A stretch of DNA of 64,000 nt from Strongylocentrotus droebachiensis (GCA_035222895.1 JAVYIG010005398.1:1-64000); one strand, 5' to 3'; positions 25,680-38,599 are shown, numbered from the stretch's first letter. Notes: generated by a model not told the origin, from the sequence alone. Made by a program: numbers and translations.

Positions 25680-27630
25680 ATGCTAAAGGCGAATTGACCA
25701 GTTTTGAAAACCGGCAGTAAAGCTGTCTAAACATTCCGGCCTTTTCTCTGTTGTGACGGGAGAGTGTGAAATTTGCATTATTCCCCCGAAGCATGTGGAG
25801 ACGCGAAATCAAATAAAGCCTTATCTTCGACTAAACATGCCAGCGAGGAATGGTCGGGTGGTTATGGCTATACTATAGGCAATAAGCACGAATTGAAGTC
25901 ATGTGCGAAAAAACGCCATCACATACCGAATCGTTTGTTACGTATCTCTAGCGTTTAGATATAATGGTGTAATACATATTTGTTGTTTTATAATATGAAA
26001 ATACAGACAATAATAACAATAATTGGATGCTGTCAGTTTGTAAGATTTATTAATTTCTTAGCAATAATGTTTTCTTTAACAAGAAAAATATAAATATTTA
26101 CAATTGAAGTTCTCAAAATCTTGCATGTTCAAGTTTTTCATCTGCAAACTTTAGGAAATGGAAGGAAAAGTTTGTATTTGGGTAAGAGAAGTCGACCACC
26201 GTTCAGAAATTGAAAACATACCCATGTAGCGGACACGAAAATGGCATAAATATGTGGAAAGTAGCCTCACGAGGTTTTACCTGTCTCAAAAGATACAAAT
26301 ATTCCTACAATCCGTGATGATTTCAAGTAATTTTAATATTACAAAATATAAGAAAAGAACATAAAATTCGTGATTGCTAATGAATTGTAGAATACAGAAT
26401 GAAAAAACTAACGCCATCACAAAACAATAAAATTGTTGTGACATTATCATTGAAATATTCTGATGCAAATACATCTTGATAACAGCAAAATCGGAATGAC
26501 CCCGAAAAAAGCAAAGCTTGTGAGAATGGGGCCCTGTACACAATCTTGCGCACTTCTAGCTTATGTCGTCTTCGTAATTTCTACAGCCAGCTCCTCAAGG
26601 GCAAAGCGATCTGGAGGCTTGATTAAGAGCAAAATGCCGGTCACTTTGAGGGGTTTTATGAATACTGACAATTCACCTTTAGTGGCCGCATGCACCTCTG
26701 ACTGTATTTAAAGATGTTTAAAGATCGGATGACCCTAAAGAAAGAATTCATCTATGGTGAACGAAAGCAATAACCCTGCAAGTTCGTTGATTTGTGCTAA
26801 AGTCATGACGAATCCAGGAAACTGTTAACAAAAAATATTGGGGACACAGCTTACATGTATATTGTTATTGAAAGGCAACAAGGAAAAAAGTTTATTGTTT
26901 TTTTAGGTTGCTTCTGCACTAAAATAATTTACGACTTGCGGAAAAGAAGAAGAATGGCTTATCAGTTATTTTTGGAGCGGTTGGCGTCTTACAGTTGAAG
27001 GAGCACACAAAGTCGAATTGGGAATAGATATTTGCGTTGTCTCCTTGTGGAATGCCACAGAGGGTTTAATTATAGAGAGGCGCTCTTAAATCGTCCCTTG
27101 TCCCCCATTTTTTGTTCGTGCCGTTTGCATTGTTTTGTTTCGTGAGGGTCTTAAAATCGGTGAAGAGACAAATTATATTTTTTAAACTGAAATCTGAGTT
27201 CGTGTTCTGCCATCCAAAGGACAAACTTATCAACGATATCGAACACATGCAAGACACGCAGTAGACTTTAATATCCTCTCATCGTCAAGGACTTTAACAT
27301 GAAGGAGAATTGAGTTCAAGATTGAAATATTAAATCAAGGACTCTCCATGACCTACGGATGACAGCGGGGTTCCTTGAAATCAGGATCGGTCATAAGATC
27401 TCTATTAGATTCTTGGACACGTACTTCTTATTTGGTAGAAGGTTTCTGGGTCTTGTTGGTTTCAATTCATCTCAAAAATTAGATTCGATTTGGTTGAATT
27501 CATTTCGTCCTCTGTATTATGTTTCGTCTCGTATCCCGTCTTAATTCTGCAACTTCCCCCCTCTCCTTTTAACCCTCCGGTATCCTTTTAATCTTTCTGT
27601 GTCTTCATCTGTGACTTTATCCTTTCTTTG
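25680..27630. other. Non-coding stretch
   Basis: AT-rich with short open frames only. Nothing supports an exon. Confidence 0.5.
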
Positions 27631-27636
27631 CAGATA

Positions 27637-27863
27637 CAGTTGACAACTAAATTATTCATACCCCTTGTAAATTGTATGTGGTTTTGTTTTTTCGTAACTC
27701 ATGAATGAAAGATGGACTGGTTGAATTAGGGCATTTGTTGATTTTTTTGTTAATGATTTGATATGCCACATTCTCAAGAAACATAAATCGGGACAAATTA
27801 ATTTTTCGCAAACTTAAAAAAAAAAAAAAATTGGTAATGGTGAGATTATTAAATTGTTAACTG
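27637..27863. mobile_element. Tc1/mariner-like MITE, TA flanked
   Basis: It begins CAGTTGACAACTAAATTATT and ends ATTATTAAATTGTTAACTG, which are inverse with about three mismatches. TA lies on both sides (27635-27636 and 27864-27865). Length 227 bp, with an A15 run inside and no transposase. The ends resemble Tc1-type termini (CAGTTG...). Confidence 0.8.
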
Positions 27864-28167
27864 TATAAAATTATAGTCCTGTGGTACGAACTACGGATGT
27901 TAAAACCACATGGTAGTCAGTGTACATTGCATCATAATTCACCGACACTAGATTTGGTTGAATTACTAATCAATGTGCCTCTGTGTGCAACGGAGCGAAC
28001 CCATGGTCCCACCAGAAAATACTCGAACTTGCCAAAATCGTAAAAGTGAAGTCCATTCTCGGTGACTGACAACACCTATTATTTGGTAAACACCAGAATG
28101 GGGTCAATTCCCCATGAAAAACCACTACTATGCTTCTTTAAAGAACATGAAGAAAATGGAGTCAGTA

Positions 28168-28402
28168 AGATTTGCTGAAATAACTTGTTGGCATTGCATG
28201 TGGTACTGCTTTCTTCCAGGAGACAACATTTGCAGAAATAATTCTTGGGCTAAGTGCTTTGTACCCTTTTTTGTATAAGGAGAGAAAAGCTGAAATAAGT
28301 TGTTGGCATTGAACTTCGCTCTGGTTTGTTACAAGAGACAAGATTTGCTGAAATAATTTGATGGCGTTGCTCTTCGAACTACTTTCTTTGTGACAGAGAT
28401 CT
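28168..28402. repeat. Minisatellite, 4 diverged units of about 58 bp
   Basis: Units begin near 28168, 28226, 28286 and 28341. The consensus is roughly GATTTGCTGAAATAA.TTGTTGGCATTG, ending in GAGACAA. The minus-strand frame across it (28162-28620) is not judged a gene, because the unit length is not a stable multiple of three and no domain is recognised. Confidence 0.7.
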
Positions 28403-28810
28403 CTTGGAGAGACAAAAGTTCTCATTTGTAGTCTCAGGTCATCGGTGTATCTCTTTGACATGCCTTGCTCCATCGCGTAGCATGGGACAACACAATGTTG
28501 GGGCACTGGCGAAATGGCGGAGGGGGGCGGGGGGGGGGGGGTGGTCACCGATTTTACCGTTAGAAAAAGGAATACGAATTTACAAGGTTCTTGATTAAGG
28601 CGGAGGTGGGAGATGGTCAAGGTGACATCCTCCTTGTCCTATTTCTTTCTTCTTCCCCTTCTCTATTTCAATATCAGGTTTCCTTTCTGTTCATTTCGTT
28701 TTACCATTCGTTGGGGGGGATGTGCTCTCCCCTTGACCCCCCCCCCCCCCCCGTAGCTCGCCACTGTTCTTACTGGTGGAAGATATTTGCAGGAACTTAT
28801 GAACCATAAT

Positions 28811-28975
28811 CAGGGTCCCGTCTTACAAAGAGTTGCGATTGATCGAAATAAATCGTAAGTCCTCCAAATCAATCGCAAGTTTGCAGTCTCCTATCTCTTA
28901 TATACATAGTTACGATTGATATCAGTCGCAGTTATTGTTGCGATTGATATCAACTCTTTGTGAGACGGGCCCCAG
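28811..28975. mobile_element. GTCTTACAAAGAGTTG-type MITE, copy 1
   Basis: The left end CAGGGTCCCGTCTTACAAAG and the right end TTTGTGAGACGGGCCCCAG are inverse, over about 25 bp with 3 mismatches. The inside repeats the word GCGATTGATATCA. The same family, in the other orientation, is at 38600-38773, and a decayed copy is at 42400-42488. 165 bp, non-coding. Confidence 0.85.
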
Positions 28976-29965
28976 GTGTTTGAAAGACAGGTGGAGTAGG
29001 GGTCATTATGGTCCAACAGAGCATGCGTATGTCATGTGACATTGCACGCTTGAAATGCGTGATAACTTCTTCCGCCTATCTTATCTAAGTTAGATGTTGA
29101 ATGAAATATGTCTAGGTCTTGTCGAATAAACTCACCAAGATGGCTTATTTAATTAAAGGAATTTGCTCCCGAAAGGTCTTTACCTGTGACAGTTTAGTTG
29201 TCTGAGTGGAAACATGCTAAAGTTGAGTAGATTTTTCAGGATCGGGGATCTTTTTGTGACATTGTCATTTCTAAGTTTAATACATTCATCGGAATTATAC
29301 AATTCATGCGGAATTTTTTTCATGACACACCCGAAATATATTTTCTTTTTTCGCTTGTTTCAGTTTGCCAGTAGACGTCTCAGGAAGTTGGCTAAATCAT
29401 ATACAGCAATACTGTCATATGTATACCGTTTGGGTATGTTGAAGGGAAACATATCATGTCTAAAATCTTAATTCCTCATTATTTAATCTTCTTTTTAAAA
29501 TGTTAATTATGAAAGTATATCCTTCGGTAACATAACAAGTAATGCAAGCCTTCTGGTTGGATAAAATGAAAATTCATCTAAACTTCGAGAACAATCGTTA
29601 AACTCTGAATTGACCCTCATCGAATGTGTCTTAACTTTGATTGCAGAAACTTCCCGTTTTAATAACCCTATATAAATTCAATTTCATTCATCAGTTATAT
29701 TAATAATCAGGACTGGAACCTTAAAACAATAATAATATTATTTACGATAACGCTTTTCAAGCTCTAAGCAGAGGTGTCTATGAATAATTGTGTACGGTGG
29801 CCTTTATATCACAAAATCCGTTTTGTCAAACACAAAAAGCACGCCCGGCGCTTCATCCGGTCCGACGCGTCTCGCCTTCTTGTATACACTTCCCTTTTAC
29901 TTATTTAAATCTTGCCACCAGCTGCCTTGATTTATCTTTCTGTCAATCTATTCATCATGCTATCT
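28976..29965. other. Non-coding stretch
   Basis: AT-rich, no exon or repeat structure recognised. Confidence 0.5.
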
Positions 29966-29972
29966 TTGTTTA

Positions 29973-30158
29973 CAGGGGCGGTTTTAGAATTTAATTTTGT
30001 TCTGGATGGGGGGAGGGGACTTGAGGCGTTCTTGCATTAATGTCTACCTGTGCCCCGCTTAAATCCATTTACAATTAAGAAAGATTATGGAGGACGAGAA
30101 GAACTTGGAGAGAGGGGCTTGAACCCCAAAGCCCCCTCCTCCTCTAAAACCGCTACGG
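29973..30158. mobile_element. hAT-like MITE
   Basis: The left end CAGGGGCGGTTTTAGAA and the right end CTCTAAAACCGCTACGG are inverse with four mismatches. The 8-bp flanks TTTGTTTA and CTTGTTTT agree at 6 of 8, suggesting a worn hAT-type target duplication. 186 bp, purine-rich, non-coding. The + frame across it is not supported. Confidence 0.55.
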
Positions 30159-30536
30159 CTTGTTTTGTTTGGAGTCGTAGGGAAGGGAAGGCATCTTTTG
30201 ATCTAATGCTGGCGACAGGTGGGTATGGTGATGAGGGCGTGTGCTCCGCCATCGCCGAGTTCGATTACGATCTTCTTGCTTCCTCTTCGTGACCTTACAG
30301 ATTTATAAGGATGTTATCAGCCCTTCAGTGGCGTAACTACAGGGGGCACGTGCCCCCACTGACCGAATGGCCAAAAGGGAGAAAATGATCAGAAAACCGA
30401 AATCAGACAAAACAAACACGTTATTTTTCACGCCCTCTTTGATACTTTACCTCCCACTTATTCCGTCTGAATTCAGCTTTTCTGTTCATTATTCCGCTAT
30501 AATTTGATGAGTGCAAGACGAAAATCGTTATACTTC

Positions 30537-30662
30537 AGTCACACCGCCCCCAAACTGACTCCAAACCGATTTCCAAACCGATCGATTCGTGGCCATTCCT
30601 ATTAATGTAATATTTTGTCCAGTCTGTAGTCGGTCCTATATATCGGTCTTCTCGATGTGACT
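30537..30662. mobile_element. Small MITE with AGTCACAYCG ends
   Basis: AGTCACACCG at 30537-30546 and CGATGTGACT at 30653-30662 are inverse with one mismatch. Internal CCAAACCGA and TCGGTC words extend the complementarity. 126 bp. Similar GACCGA-rich words occur at 17175-17220 and 55871-55920, suggesting a dispersed family. Confidence 0.6.
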
Positions 30663-31990
30663 TGGGCATGAGTATATCTGAATTTGTTGCTATTCTTCGA
30701 GTTCGTATACAAATTATCTCGGTTGTTCTTTTATCCTATTCCTCAAACATTTAATTGAAGGTTACCGGCGTAGGAAAATTAGATTCTGGAGAAGGTCCAG
30801 CTTGTAAAGCGTACGAAATAGTTGATGATTTTTTTTCTTCTTCAAGTATTGCCATATCTTGGTGTAAATATTTAATGGTCAATAGGAGAAGAGAAATTAC
30901 TGGATGTAGTTTAAGAATGTAAACTTATGGAACAGGCATATTCGTGTTTATGATTGCAATTTGGCGATCCTTTTTAGTCAATCATAATAAGAGCCCAAAG
31001 AACTTAAATGTAAGAATAAAGATGTATTTAAAAAGTAAAGGGTATTTCAAAGATTTAAAAGTGCTTAGAAAATAAGAGGATTACTTTGAAGAGAGAAAGC
31101 AATCCAATGGGTTTATTTTAAAAAACGCATTCGAATTATTTGTTAACAATGTCATACAAGCTAATCAATTATTTCTTATTTTTAGTTACAAACAAAATTG
31201 TATTCTTATCAATATGTATTTGTCATTTTTTATGAGCATTTTTGGGGAGAGGGGCTATTTTATATTAGGAAGAAAAGAGAAATCATTGATATTTATAGAC
31301 AGCAAACAAAATATAATGGTGTGGGAGAATTCTTATAGCTCATATTAAGACAGAAGATTAATGATAAATTCATTGATAAATGAATCCTTTCAATTCAATC
31401 GAATTAAATTTATATGGCATCATAACAAAAATTCAACTCATGAATACAGCATAAAATAGGCCAGGGCTTCTAGGAAGCAACTTACGCTTGTAATTGAGGC
31501 CCATATTTAGGTAAACACAATATCAAATAAAATGACAAGAGAAATAAAACTTACAAGGAGTGTGTATTTAATTATATATATTCAAAAACTGTAATAAAAA
31601 CCCGTTACAGAACCGACTAGAAAAATACAGCTTTACATCAGGATTCGTTTTCATGCTGTTACAAAAGATATCGATATTTTAAAGCGGACTGAAGCTGCTT
31701 TTCTTTAATTTTTCTGGAATGGAGGGGGGGGGGGGTACTGCTCGCATTGTACCGCCCCGACCCATACGGTCATAATTATCTCTCCCGAGCATCTGCCCTT
31801 AGATCTCGTAATTAAACAAGTGGTGAACGGGACAACATTTGTCGGGAGAAATCACGGGTAACGCGAGAATGCTGCTAAAAGAACTTTATAAACAGTTCGG
31901 CTTCCTGATAATGATAGCGACGTGTTTACCTAATATAAGCTGTCGTCACCCTCGTTTTCCCGCTCAAATTAGAGCGAGATAAACTTGGAT
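30663..31990. other. Non-coding AT-rich stretch
   Basis: Nothing supports a gene. There is a G13 run at about 31723-31736. Confidence 0.5.
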
Positions 31991-32005
31991 CTATATCGCC
32001 ATGAG

Positions 32006-32721
32006 CAGTGGCGTAGACAGGTTCGTACACCTGGGGGGGATGACTCAGGGGCGGATCTAGCTTTTTGCTAAGGGGGGGGGGGTTGACCAAAATAATGACC
32101 ATGCGGAGCATCGACCACGAGCCGCGAAGCGGCGATCCGATTTTTTTTGGGGTGTTTATTTGAACCCCGTAAGTGATGTTTTCCTGGCATCTATTAACAC
32201 AATGGAGACCATAAAAAGCAGTGCATGATAACGTCTTTTTAAATCAAGTAACAGTTAAATACACAGTTATATCCAGAGTTATCATGTGTTTGGTTAAGTT
32301 ACCAGATGAGTTGAATATCTTCTCACAATATTTGCACTTGAAAGGGTTTCTCTCCAGCGTGCGTTCTTTTTTTTTTCCCTTTTTTTTGTTTTGTTTGTTT
32401 TTTGGGCCGCCACAAAATACTTGTAAGATTTTCTTTTTTTTACCGTCTGAATTGGCTTTCACCGTGTGAATGCGGCTAATAACAATAAACACAATTACAA
32501 TAATGATGAGGATTATTATTATCATCATCATAATTATTATTATTATTAATATTATAATTGTTATCATTATTATTATTACTATTATTATCATCATTATGAC
32601 TTATTAAGTAAGCAAATATCATTCCCCAAAACCTGGGGGGATGATTGTACATGCCATCCCCCCCACCTTGTGAGGTGGGGGGGATGCATCCCCCTCATCC
32701 CCCCCGTTGTCTACGCCCCTG
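32006..32721. mobile_element. hAT-like element with 8-bp TSD
   Basis: The left end CAGTGGCGTAGACA and the right end TGTCTACGCCCCTG are inverse with one mismatch. The 8-bp duplication GCCATGAG is perfect (31998-32005 and 32722-32729), the length used by hAT transposases. The 716-bp body contains a second hAT-like end, CAGGGGCGGATCTAG at 32046, so an older element may be nested. It also has poly-G/poly-C blocks, a decayed C2H2 zinc-finger fragment on the minus strand (32274-32366), and an (ATT)n/(ATC)n patch at about 32490-32600. No transposase is seen. Confidence 0.85.
32274..32366 (-). pseudogene. C2H2 zinc-finger fragment inside hAT-like element
   Basis: The minus strand reads FKCKYCEKIFNSSGNLTKHM, a C2H2 finger with C-x2-C, the hydrophobic F and L positions, and the first zinc-binding His at 32286-32288. 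The second His position reads Leu, so the finger is broken. Just upstream, one base out of frame, THAGEKPF reproduces the conserved inter-finger linker (canonical TGEKPF). A one-base shift therefore separates linker and finger. Upstream is a low-complexity Lys-rich run, downstream nothing finger-like. This looks like a captured piece of a host zinc-finger gene and is not functional as it stands. Confidence 0.65.
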
Positions 32722-32934
32722 GCCATGAGGAAAATAAATGGCTGTCGGGAAGGCCTAAATACATGGCGCAATGCACGATTTCGTTACATGAGTCTCGTAT
32801 GGAAATATGCATATTGTTATTTGTCATGTTATAAGGGTACTCATTAAGGGAGAAGCCCGGGGGAGAACTAGTTGCTTTGACACTTTCGAGATGTGGTTTG
32901 TTTCTCGCCCTCTTTGTCAGCCTCTCGTCATCAT

Positions 32935-32939
32935 CTCTC

Positions 32940-32981
<42 letters not shown>

Positions 32982-33020
32982 CCCCCTCTCTGTCTCTCTC
33001 TCTTCCTTATCTCCCCTCTT

Positions 33021-33057
<37 letters not shown>

Positions 33058-33120
33058 CTCTCTCTCTCTTTCTCTCTTGCTCACTCTGTCTATTCCTCTC
33101 TAGCTCCCATTCCCACTCTC
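32935..33120. repeat. (CT)n microsatellite
   Basis: A CT-rich tract with interruptions. Just after it, CAGTGGTGGATCCAAG at about 33137 resembles a lone hAT-type end. Confidence 0.95.
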
Positions 33121-33204
33121 TCCCTACCCCCTTCCCAGTGGTGGATCCAAGGGGGCGGGCAGGGGGCGATTTTCAAATTTTCGGGAGCCAAACAAAAATA
33201 GTGC

Positions 33205-33500
33205 TCACTAAAGGGAGGAGGAGAAGGAGCAAAAGAAGAAAAAGAGGGGAAGAATAAGAAGTGAAAGGAGAAGGAAAAAACGAGAAGACAAAGGCGAAAT
33301 AAGAAAAAAGAATAGAGAGAGGAGAAGGAAGAAGACAAAAAGAAGAAGAAGAGGGAGAAGAAGAATAAGAAGAAGAAGAAGATGTTAAAACACGAAACAT
33401 TATAATAAAAAGAAGAAGTTTTTTTAAGAAGGTAAAAAAGAAGAAGAGGAAAAACAACAGGAAAACAAGGAAAACAAGAGCAAGAAAAAATGATGAACAG
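33205..33500. repeat. Purine (GAA/GGA) tract
   Basis: About 300 bp of almost pure A/G on the + strand. Mirror-symmetric GAA runs of this kind can form triplex DNA (inference). Confidence 0.9.
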
Positions 33501-34425
33501 AGAAGGGGAAGTAGAAAGAGGAAGAAGATGGTCACAAGACACATGGGAACCAAATGGACTGTCTTTGAATGGCCGCAAATTCAGAGCCAGGTCGCTTTAC
33601 AATTCAGTCGAAGAAAACAGGAAATTTCATAATCATATTCTCCGGACTCAGGAACATGAAATTTCATATGCGAAAAATAAAGGAGCCCTTCGATTGTCGG
33701 TATACCAAAGAGAGCCGATATGAGGTCAAGATCAGACAGCTGTCCTAAAAAAAAAAAAATGGGTCTTCTTTTCATTATACTATCTCAGAATATATTACAT
33801 CTATGGGAAGGTCAATTTAATGATGCCGAATGTGTAGCTGCATAAGAATGTGAATGCGATTAAGTGCAGTATCTAGATGGAAGTGGCATAGCGAGGATCG
33901 AGTTATTCAGGGGGGCATGAGTGTTGAGGGGAGGGGGCACCAGTCTTACTAGATCGATAAAGTACGCGGGGGCACGGACATTGAGTGATTGAGTGAATTT
34001 TTTTAAAATCTGACATTTTAAATCGCCATTTAAAAGATCTTAGGAGTGCTGAATTTTCAAAATGGCATATTGACACTTAATATAACCCCAATGAATAACA
34101 TGTTACTTAATATGAACATTATATTGTTGGATCCAGCATCAAAAGTGTCAATCTACCGTTTTTAAATAAAATTTGTTCCTCGGCCTGTTCAGACCTCAAA
34201 CTATAGTTTTTAGAGTGTTGGAGGGGGTTATGTTATCAACTTTTCACACCGTCTTTGCCTTCTCTCTCTCCTTGCTATTAAGTCGTTTTCTTTCGTCTCC
34301 CCCTGTTTGTTCTTCGGCATGGGGCATAAACAGCCCCTGCTCCCCCGTATAGCTAAACATTATTAAGAGCATCCCACCAAAGAAATATAGATTCCCGTCT
34401 TCAAATGTCGCTCAATAATATGAAA

Positions 34426-34627
34426 CTTGCATCGATCCCACTTCACCATTGTAGTTGGCCTAATCAACTGAGAATCCCTTTTAGAGCGTGACCTGGATAC
34501 GATTTTCTAGAACATTTAACCTTGCATCGATCCGAGTTCACGACTTGTGATTGGCATAATCAACTGAGAATCCCTCTTAGATCGTGACCTGGATTTGACT
34601 AATACTTTCTAGATCATTTTCTAGAAC
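34426..34627. repeat. Tandem duplication, 2 x about 95 bp
   Basis: CTTGCATCGATCC at 34426 and 34521 begins two copies sharing ATAATCAACTGAGAATCCC, GTGACCTGGAT and TTTTCTAGAACAT. The second copy has about 10-20 bp extra. Non-coding. Confidence 0.85.
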
Positions 34628-36600
34628 ATATTGATATCAATAAATCGTTCTGCCATCTTCATTATTCCCAGCCATGATAGGCCATGTGAACTACTGATTT
34701 TCAAACAGGTGCACTATAACTATATTTAAGGTGGATATTCAATTCATTATTTTCGGATTACGCCCTTTACGCATTTCCACATCTCTCCTATCTATGTTTC
34801 GACTATAAAATTGTCATACTCATAAAATTTGTCATGAAGAGAATATCGATGGGCATATTTTCCCCAGCATCCTTTGCGAACAAAGGAAATAACCTAAAAA
34901 GAATTTATAGAAAATATCGATGTTATACAGCCACTTTAAAATTGCTGAAGTCGAGCACAACTTAACATGGACAAGACGTCACGGTTTGCAGATAGACACA
35001 TCTCGCTTCTTAACAATATTCAGGCTAGGGGGAAGGGTCAAGTAGTACGGATAATGATTGTAATCCTATACCATTCTCTCTTTCTTTCTCCCATTTTCTT
35101 TCTTCCTTTCCCCCCCTCTCTCTCTCTCTCTCTCTCTCCCTCTTCGTTGCTCTTGTTCCATTTACTTCTTCGCTCTTTTTTTGTTCCTCTCTTCCTGGGC
35201 TTCAATTTGCCCCCTTTTACCCTTACTTATGCCTCCCAGCCTCCCCCCCCCCCCCCGCCCCCCCCCCCGGCCGCCTCTTGGATTTGTGACCTACACCATT
35301 GATCGACATACCCCCTTCAGCATATCACCAAACACCCCTTGCACCAAATCCAAAAGCAAAACCTTCAACTATAATTACATTTCAAAATCTTGTGTCGAAC
35401 GTCTTATAAAAGGTATGCCGCATTGCGCGAAAAGCATAATCTAAACTTATTACGACATGGTTGTGGTTGCGAAGCTTCGCGCCTTTTTTGGGGTGCCGTT
35501 TTTCTCCCGTGTATATAATTATGTCCATGCGTCGCCGTGACCGAGTGTCTCGTCTTTCATGTGCTCGACTTCGAGATGGGTTGGCTGTTCGTTAACATAA
35601 TAAAGCTTCGATTACCGTTGTTCCGTAACCTTCTCGAAGGGACATTGACGGAGTGAGGAAGGATGTGGAAGCCGATGAGAGGGGTGTCTTGGGAGTCCTA
35701 AACCTTGGCCCGATTCACGAAAGGCTCTTGAATTGGAGTGTGTGGGCAAGGTTGAAATACGTGATGATGCAAGAGAGAGAAAAAGGGAGAGAGAGAAGGT
35801 TGCAGCGTGAAGGTCAAGGGAGTTGTTCTTGTGATTTGTCCCAATATGCCCTTGTACTCAGGGGCGGACCCAGGATTTAGTTAAAGGGAGGGGGGGGGGG
35901 GGGGAGCGAATTTCCGAAACAAATCCTGACAAGCAAAACAAAAAAAATTAACAGAGTTATATAGTCGGTTTTAGGTATCGAATATTTAAAGGGTGCACAC
36001 AGTCACGATTAAGCGGGTCTACCAATTTTCTCGTTTTCTTTGATCATAAAGATATTGAAAAATCAGAAACAGAACAAATGCAAACAACTTTCAAATTTCG
36101 CTTAAAGAAGGCAAAATATAAACATTCATAAGATGTCAAAAATAGACTACATGCTATGAATTACCTACATCGTTCTAACCATATAGTTATGGAGCTATAA
36201 AACATAGGACAATCGAGGACAATCGATGTATAATTAACAGCGCTGAAAATAATTAAAAACTGTCCCAACGGGAACTACAACACCATGATAACAATACCTA
36301 GGTCGTTATGAAACACGTAAGAAAATTGCTACTATCCATTGCTGTTATTCTAGAAGGAAGTGCGTTGTGTATTGATCTCACTTCGTGTAAAATGTCTTTA
36401 AAAATGTGAGGAAATGTGGATTAAATGATAGGATATGTCAGGGAGGGTTAACAGGTGTATTTAACACGATAGCTTTGACTACCGGAAAGCCTCGGGATAA
36501 GGAAAGGTAATATTACCAAGGATTGATTAACATGCAACGAATATAGAAAATGAATAGTGGTTATTAATGATTATATTGATTTAATGATCTTGCGTGCTAC
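34628..36600. other. Non-coding stretch
   Basis: (CT)n at about 35085-35150, C runs at 35243-35270, and a lone hAT-type end CAGGGGCGGACCCAGG at about 35861 followed by a G run. No partner end and no exon were found. Confidence 0.5.
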
Positions 36601-36629
36601 CATAGATAATGTATTGGAAATATTATGAA

Positions 36630-36799
36630 AAATGAAAGGGGAAAGAAGGAGAGAAGGAAAGTGAAAGGGGTGAGAAGAATGAGAAATAAGAGGAGGAAGG
36701 AAAGAGGAGGAAGAAGAGTAAGAAAAACGCAGAAAAAATAGAAGAAGAAAAAAAGAAGAAGAAAAAGAAGGAAAAAAGATAAGAAATAGTAGTGATTCC

Positions 36800-36833
<34 letters not shown>

Positions 36834-36915
36834 GCAAAAGAAGATGAAGAAGAAGAAGAACATAAAATATAAGAAGAAGGGGAAGAAGGAAAAGTAAAGA
36901 GGAAGAGGAAGAGGG
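36630..36915. repeat. Purine tract with (TTG)n
   Basis: GAA/GGA-rich sequence interrupted by about 11 TTG units at 36800-36833. The poly-Gln and poly-Asn minus-strand frames are repeat artefacts. Confidence 0.9.
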
Positions 36916-37121
36916 TATTGTTAAAACAGGTGGATTATAGAAGGCTGACTAGAATATTTGTTAATGAGAAAAAAGAAATGAAAGGAAGGGCAACAAGAAA
37001 GAAACAAAAGTTCCATAGGAAGAAGAAGAAAATAACAAATACAGGAAAACAAGAAACATGTACAAAAAAGAACAGATTGAAGAAGAAAAAAGAGAAGAGA
37101 AAAAGGGACAAATATTTCCAG

Positions 37122-37453
37122 GAAAAGTATAATGAATAAATAACATTTCGCAGAGAGATTGTGTGAGTTTGATTTGCTTGCAACTGGAGCTGCATGTAGC
37201 CTGTTATTTTCGTAAGATGTTAACATACTAAATCTTGCATGTTGTCTCATCTTTTTATAGTATACATCGTTAGTCAAGTTATAGTCAAGAAAATTATTCC
37301 ACGAAAAGTATAATGAATAAATAACATTTCGCAGAGAGATTGTGTGAGTTTATTTTGGAAGTGGAGCTGGAGCCTGCTATCTTCGTATGATGTTAACATA
37401 CTAAATCCTCCATGTTGTCTCATCTTTGAGTTTACATCGTTAGTCAAGTTTTA
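37122..37453. repeat. Tandem duplication, period about 181 bp
   Basis: GAAAAGTATAATGAATAAAT at 37122 recurs at 37303. Both copies continue through TTTCGCAGAGAGATTGTGTG, AAGATGTTAACATACTAAAT (or ATGATG...), TGTTGTCTCATCTTT and CATCGTTAGTCAAGTT. A third partial copy is at 38970-39052. Confidence 0.9.
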
Positions 37454-38599
37454 CAAGACTAGGATAAGATATTGATTTCTTTTCTGTGACGCCAGAACAA
37501 GAAATACATCTTCTATTCTAATACACATTCTAGATTTGAATTCTCCCTCTGGTGCTATGCTATACAGCAGTATGAAAAACACTCCATTAAAAAAAAAATC
37601 CGTCTTGAGTTCTTTCCTTCATCTTTTGGAATGCATCCTTTGTTTTGATACCACCCAACACCATAATTGTTTTCCTTTCCTCTCGATCTATTTCCTTCTA
37701 TCCTCCCCTCAGTTATATCTCTCATGCAGGAGTCCATCGTGCCGTAGAATATGACAATTCAATTCTTCTGTCTAAGATAAGAATATGGCATTTGCCATCA
37801 AATTGTTCATCAGTCATGACATAAAGCAGCTCGTTACATTTTGTAATGAATGAATCATATTCTGAGAAGGCTCTACTCATAATTCGAAATAACGATGAAA
37901 TACTTCCATTTAAGCGTATGGTATTTCAAGTTGGCATTGAAAACATAATTTGACGCAATTCGTATTTAAACTGAGTATGTCAAGAAGAGCAATATTCACA
38001 ATTTATTATGCGATTATATACCATCCCCTGTTTGGTTCAGAATTTATGATAGGAAACGGGTTATTATGTCATAAATAATCGCACTTCATCGATGACTGGG
38101 TTCCTGGGGGAGGGAAGTGCGGGGGGATGCCTCCGTGGATGTTTTAAATTTAAAATATGGTGCTCTGGCGTTTGCTCCAGCCTGCGAACAATTATTGATC
38201 CAGGCTTTATTTTGTCAAAGATATTCTGGCTGTGGTTATAGAGTTACAGCTGGGTTTTACGTTTAATTCATGTTAAGGTTTAGGATTAGGGTAAGGTATG
38301 GTGTTTAGTGCAGGGTTGAAGTTTCAGATTCGATTCGTGCAGGAAATTGGCAGCGGAGAAGTTGTTGCCGGAGCAAGATCATGTCGTAAAACAGTTTTGA
38401 CTAAAGTGTTAACTACATGTACTTACCAGTAATTTGTCATAACATCCCTCATTATCAAAACAATATTACAATTAAAAATATGAACGTTTCCAAAATGAAA
38501 GGAAGGTATACTTAGTATACTGTTGAGATACTCAACATGCACACCCCACCCCATCCCCACGCACATACACAAGCACATCGTGACAATCGCGTGACATTT

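Noticed and set aside
28162-28620. 152-residue minus-strand open frame
   Set aside because: It crosses a minisatellite and a C/G run, has no recognised domain and no splice support.
28503-28766. Possible hAT-like element (CACTGGCG ... CGCCACTG)
   Set aside because: The ends are only weakly inverse and no 8-bp flanking duplication is seen.
35861-35900. CAGGGGCGGACCCAGG hAT-type end
   Set aside because: No partner end was found in the following kilobases, so no element was defined. It may be a solo remnant.
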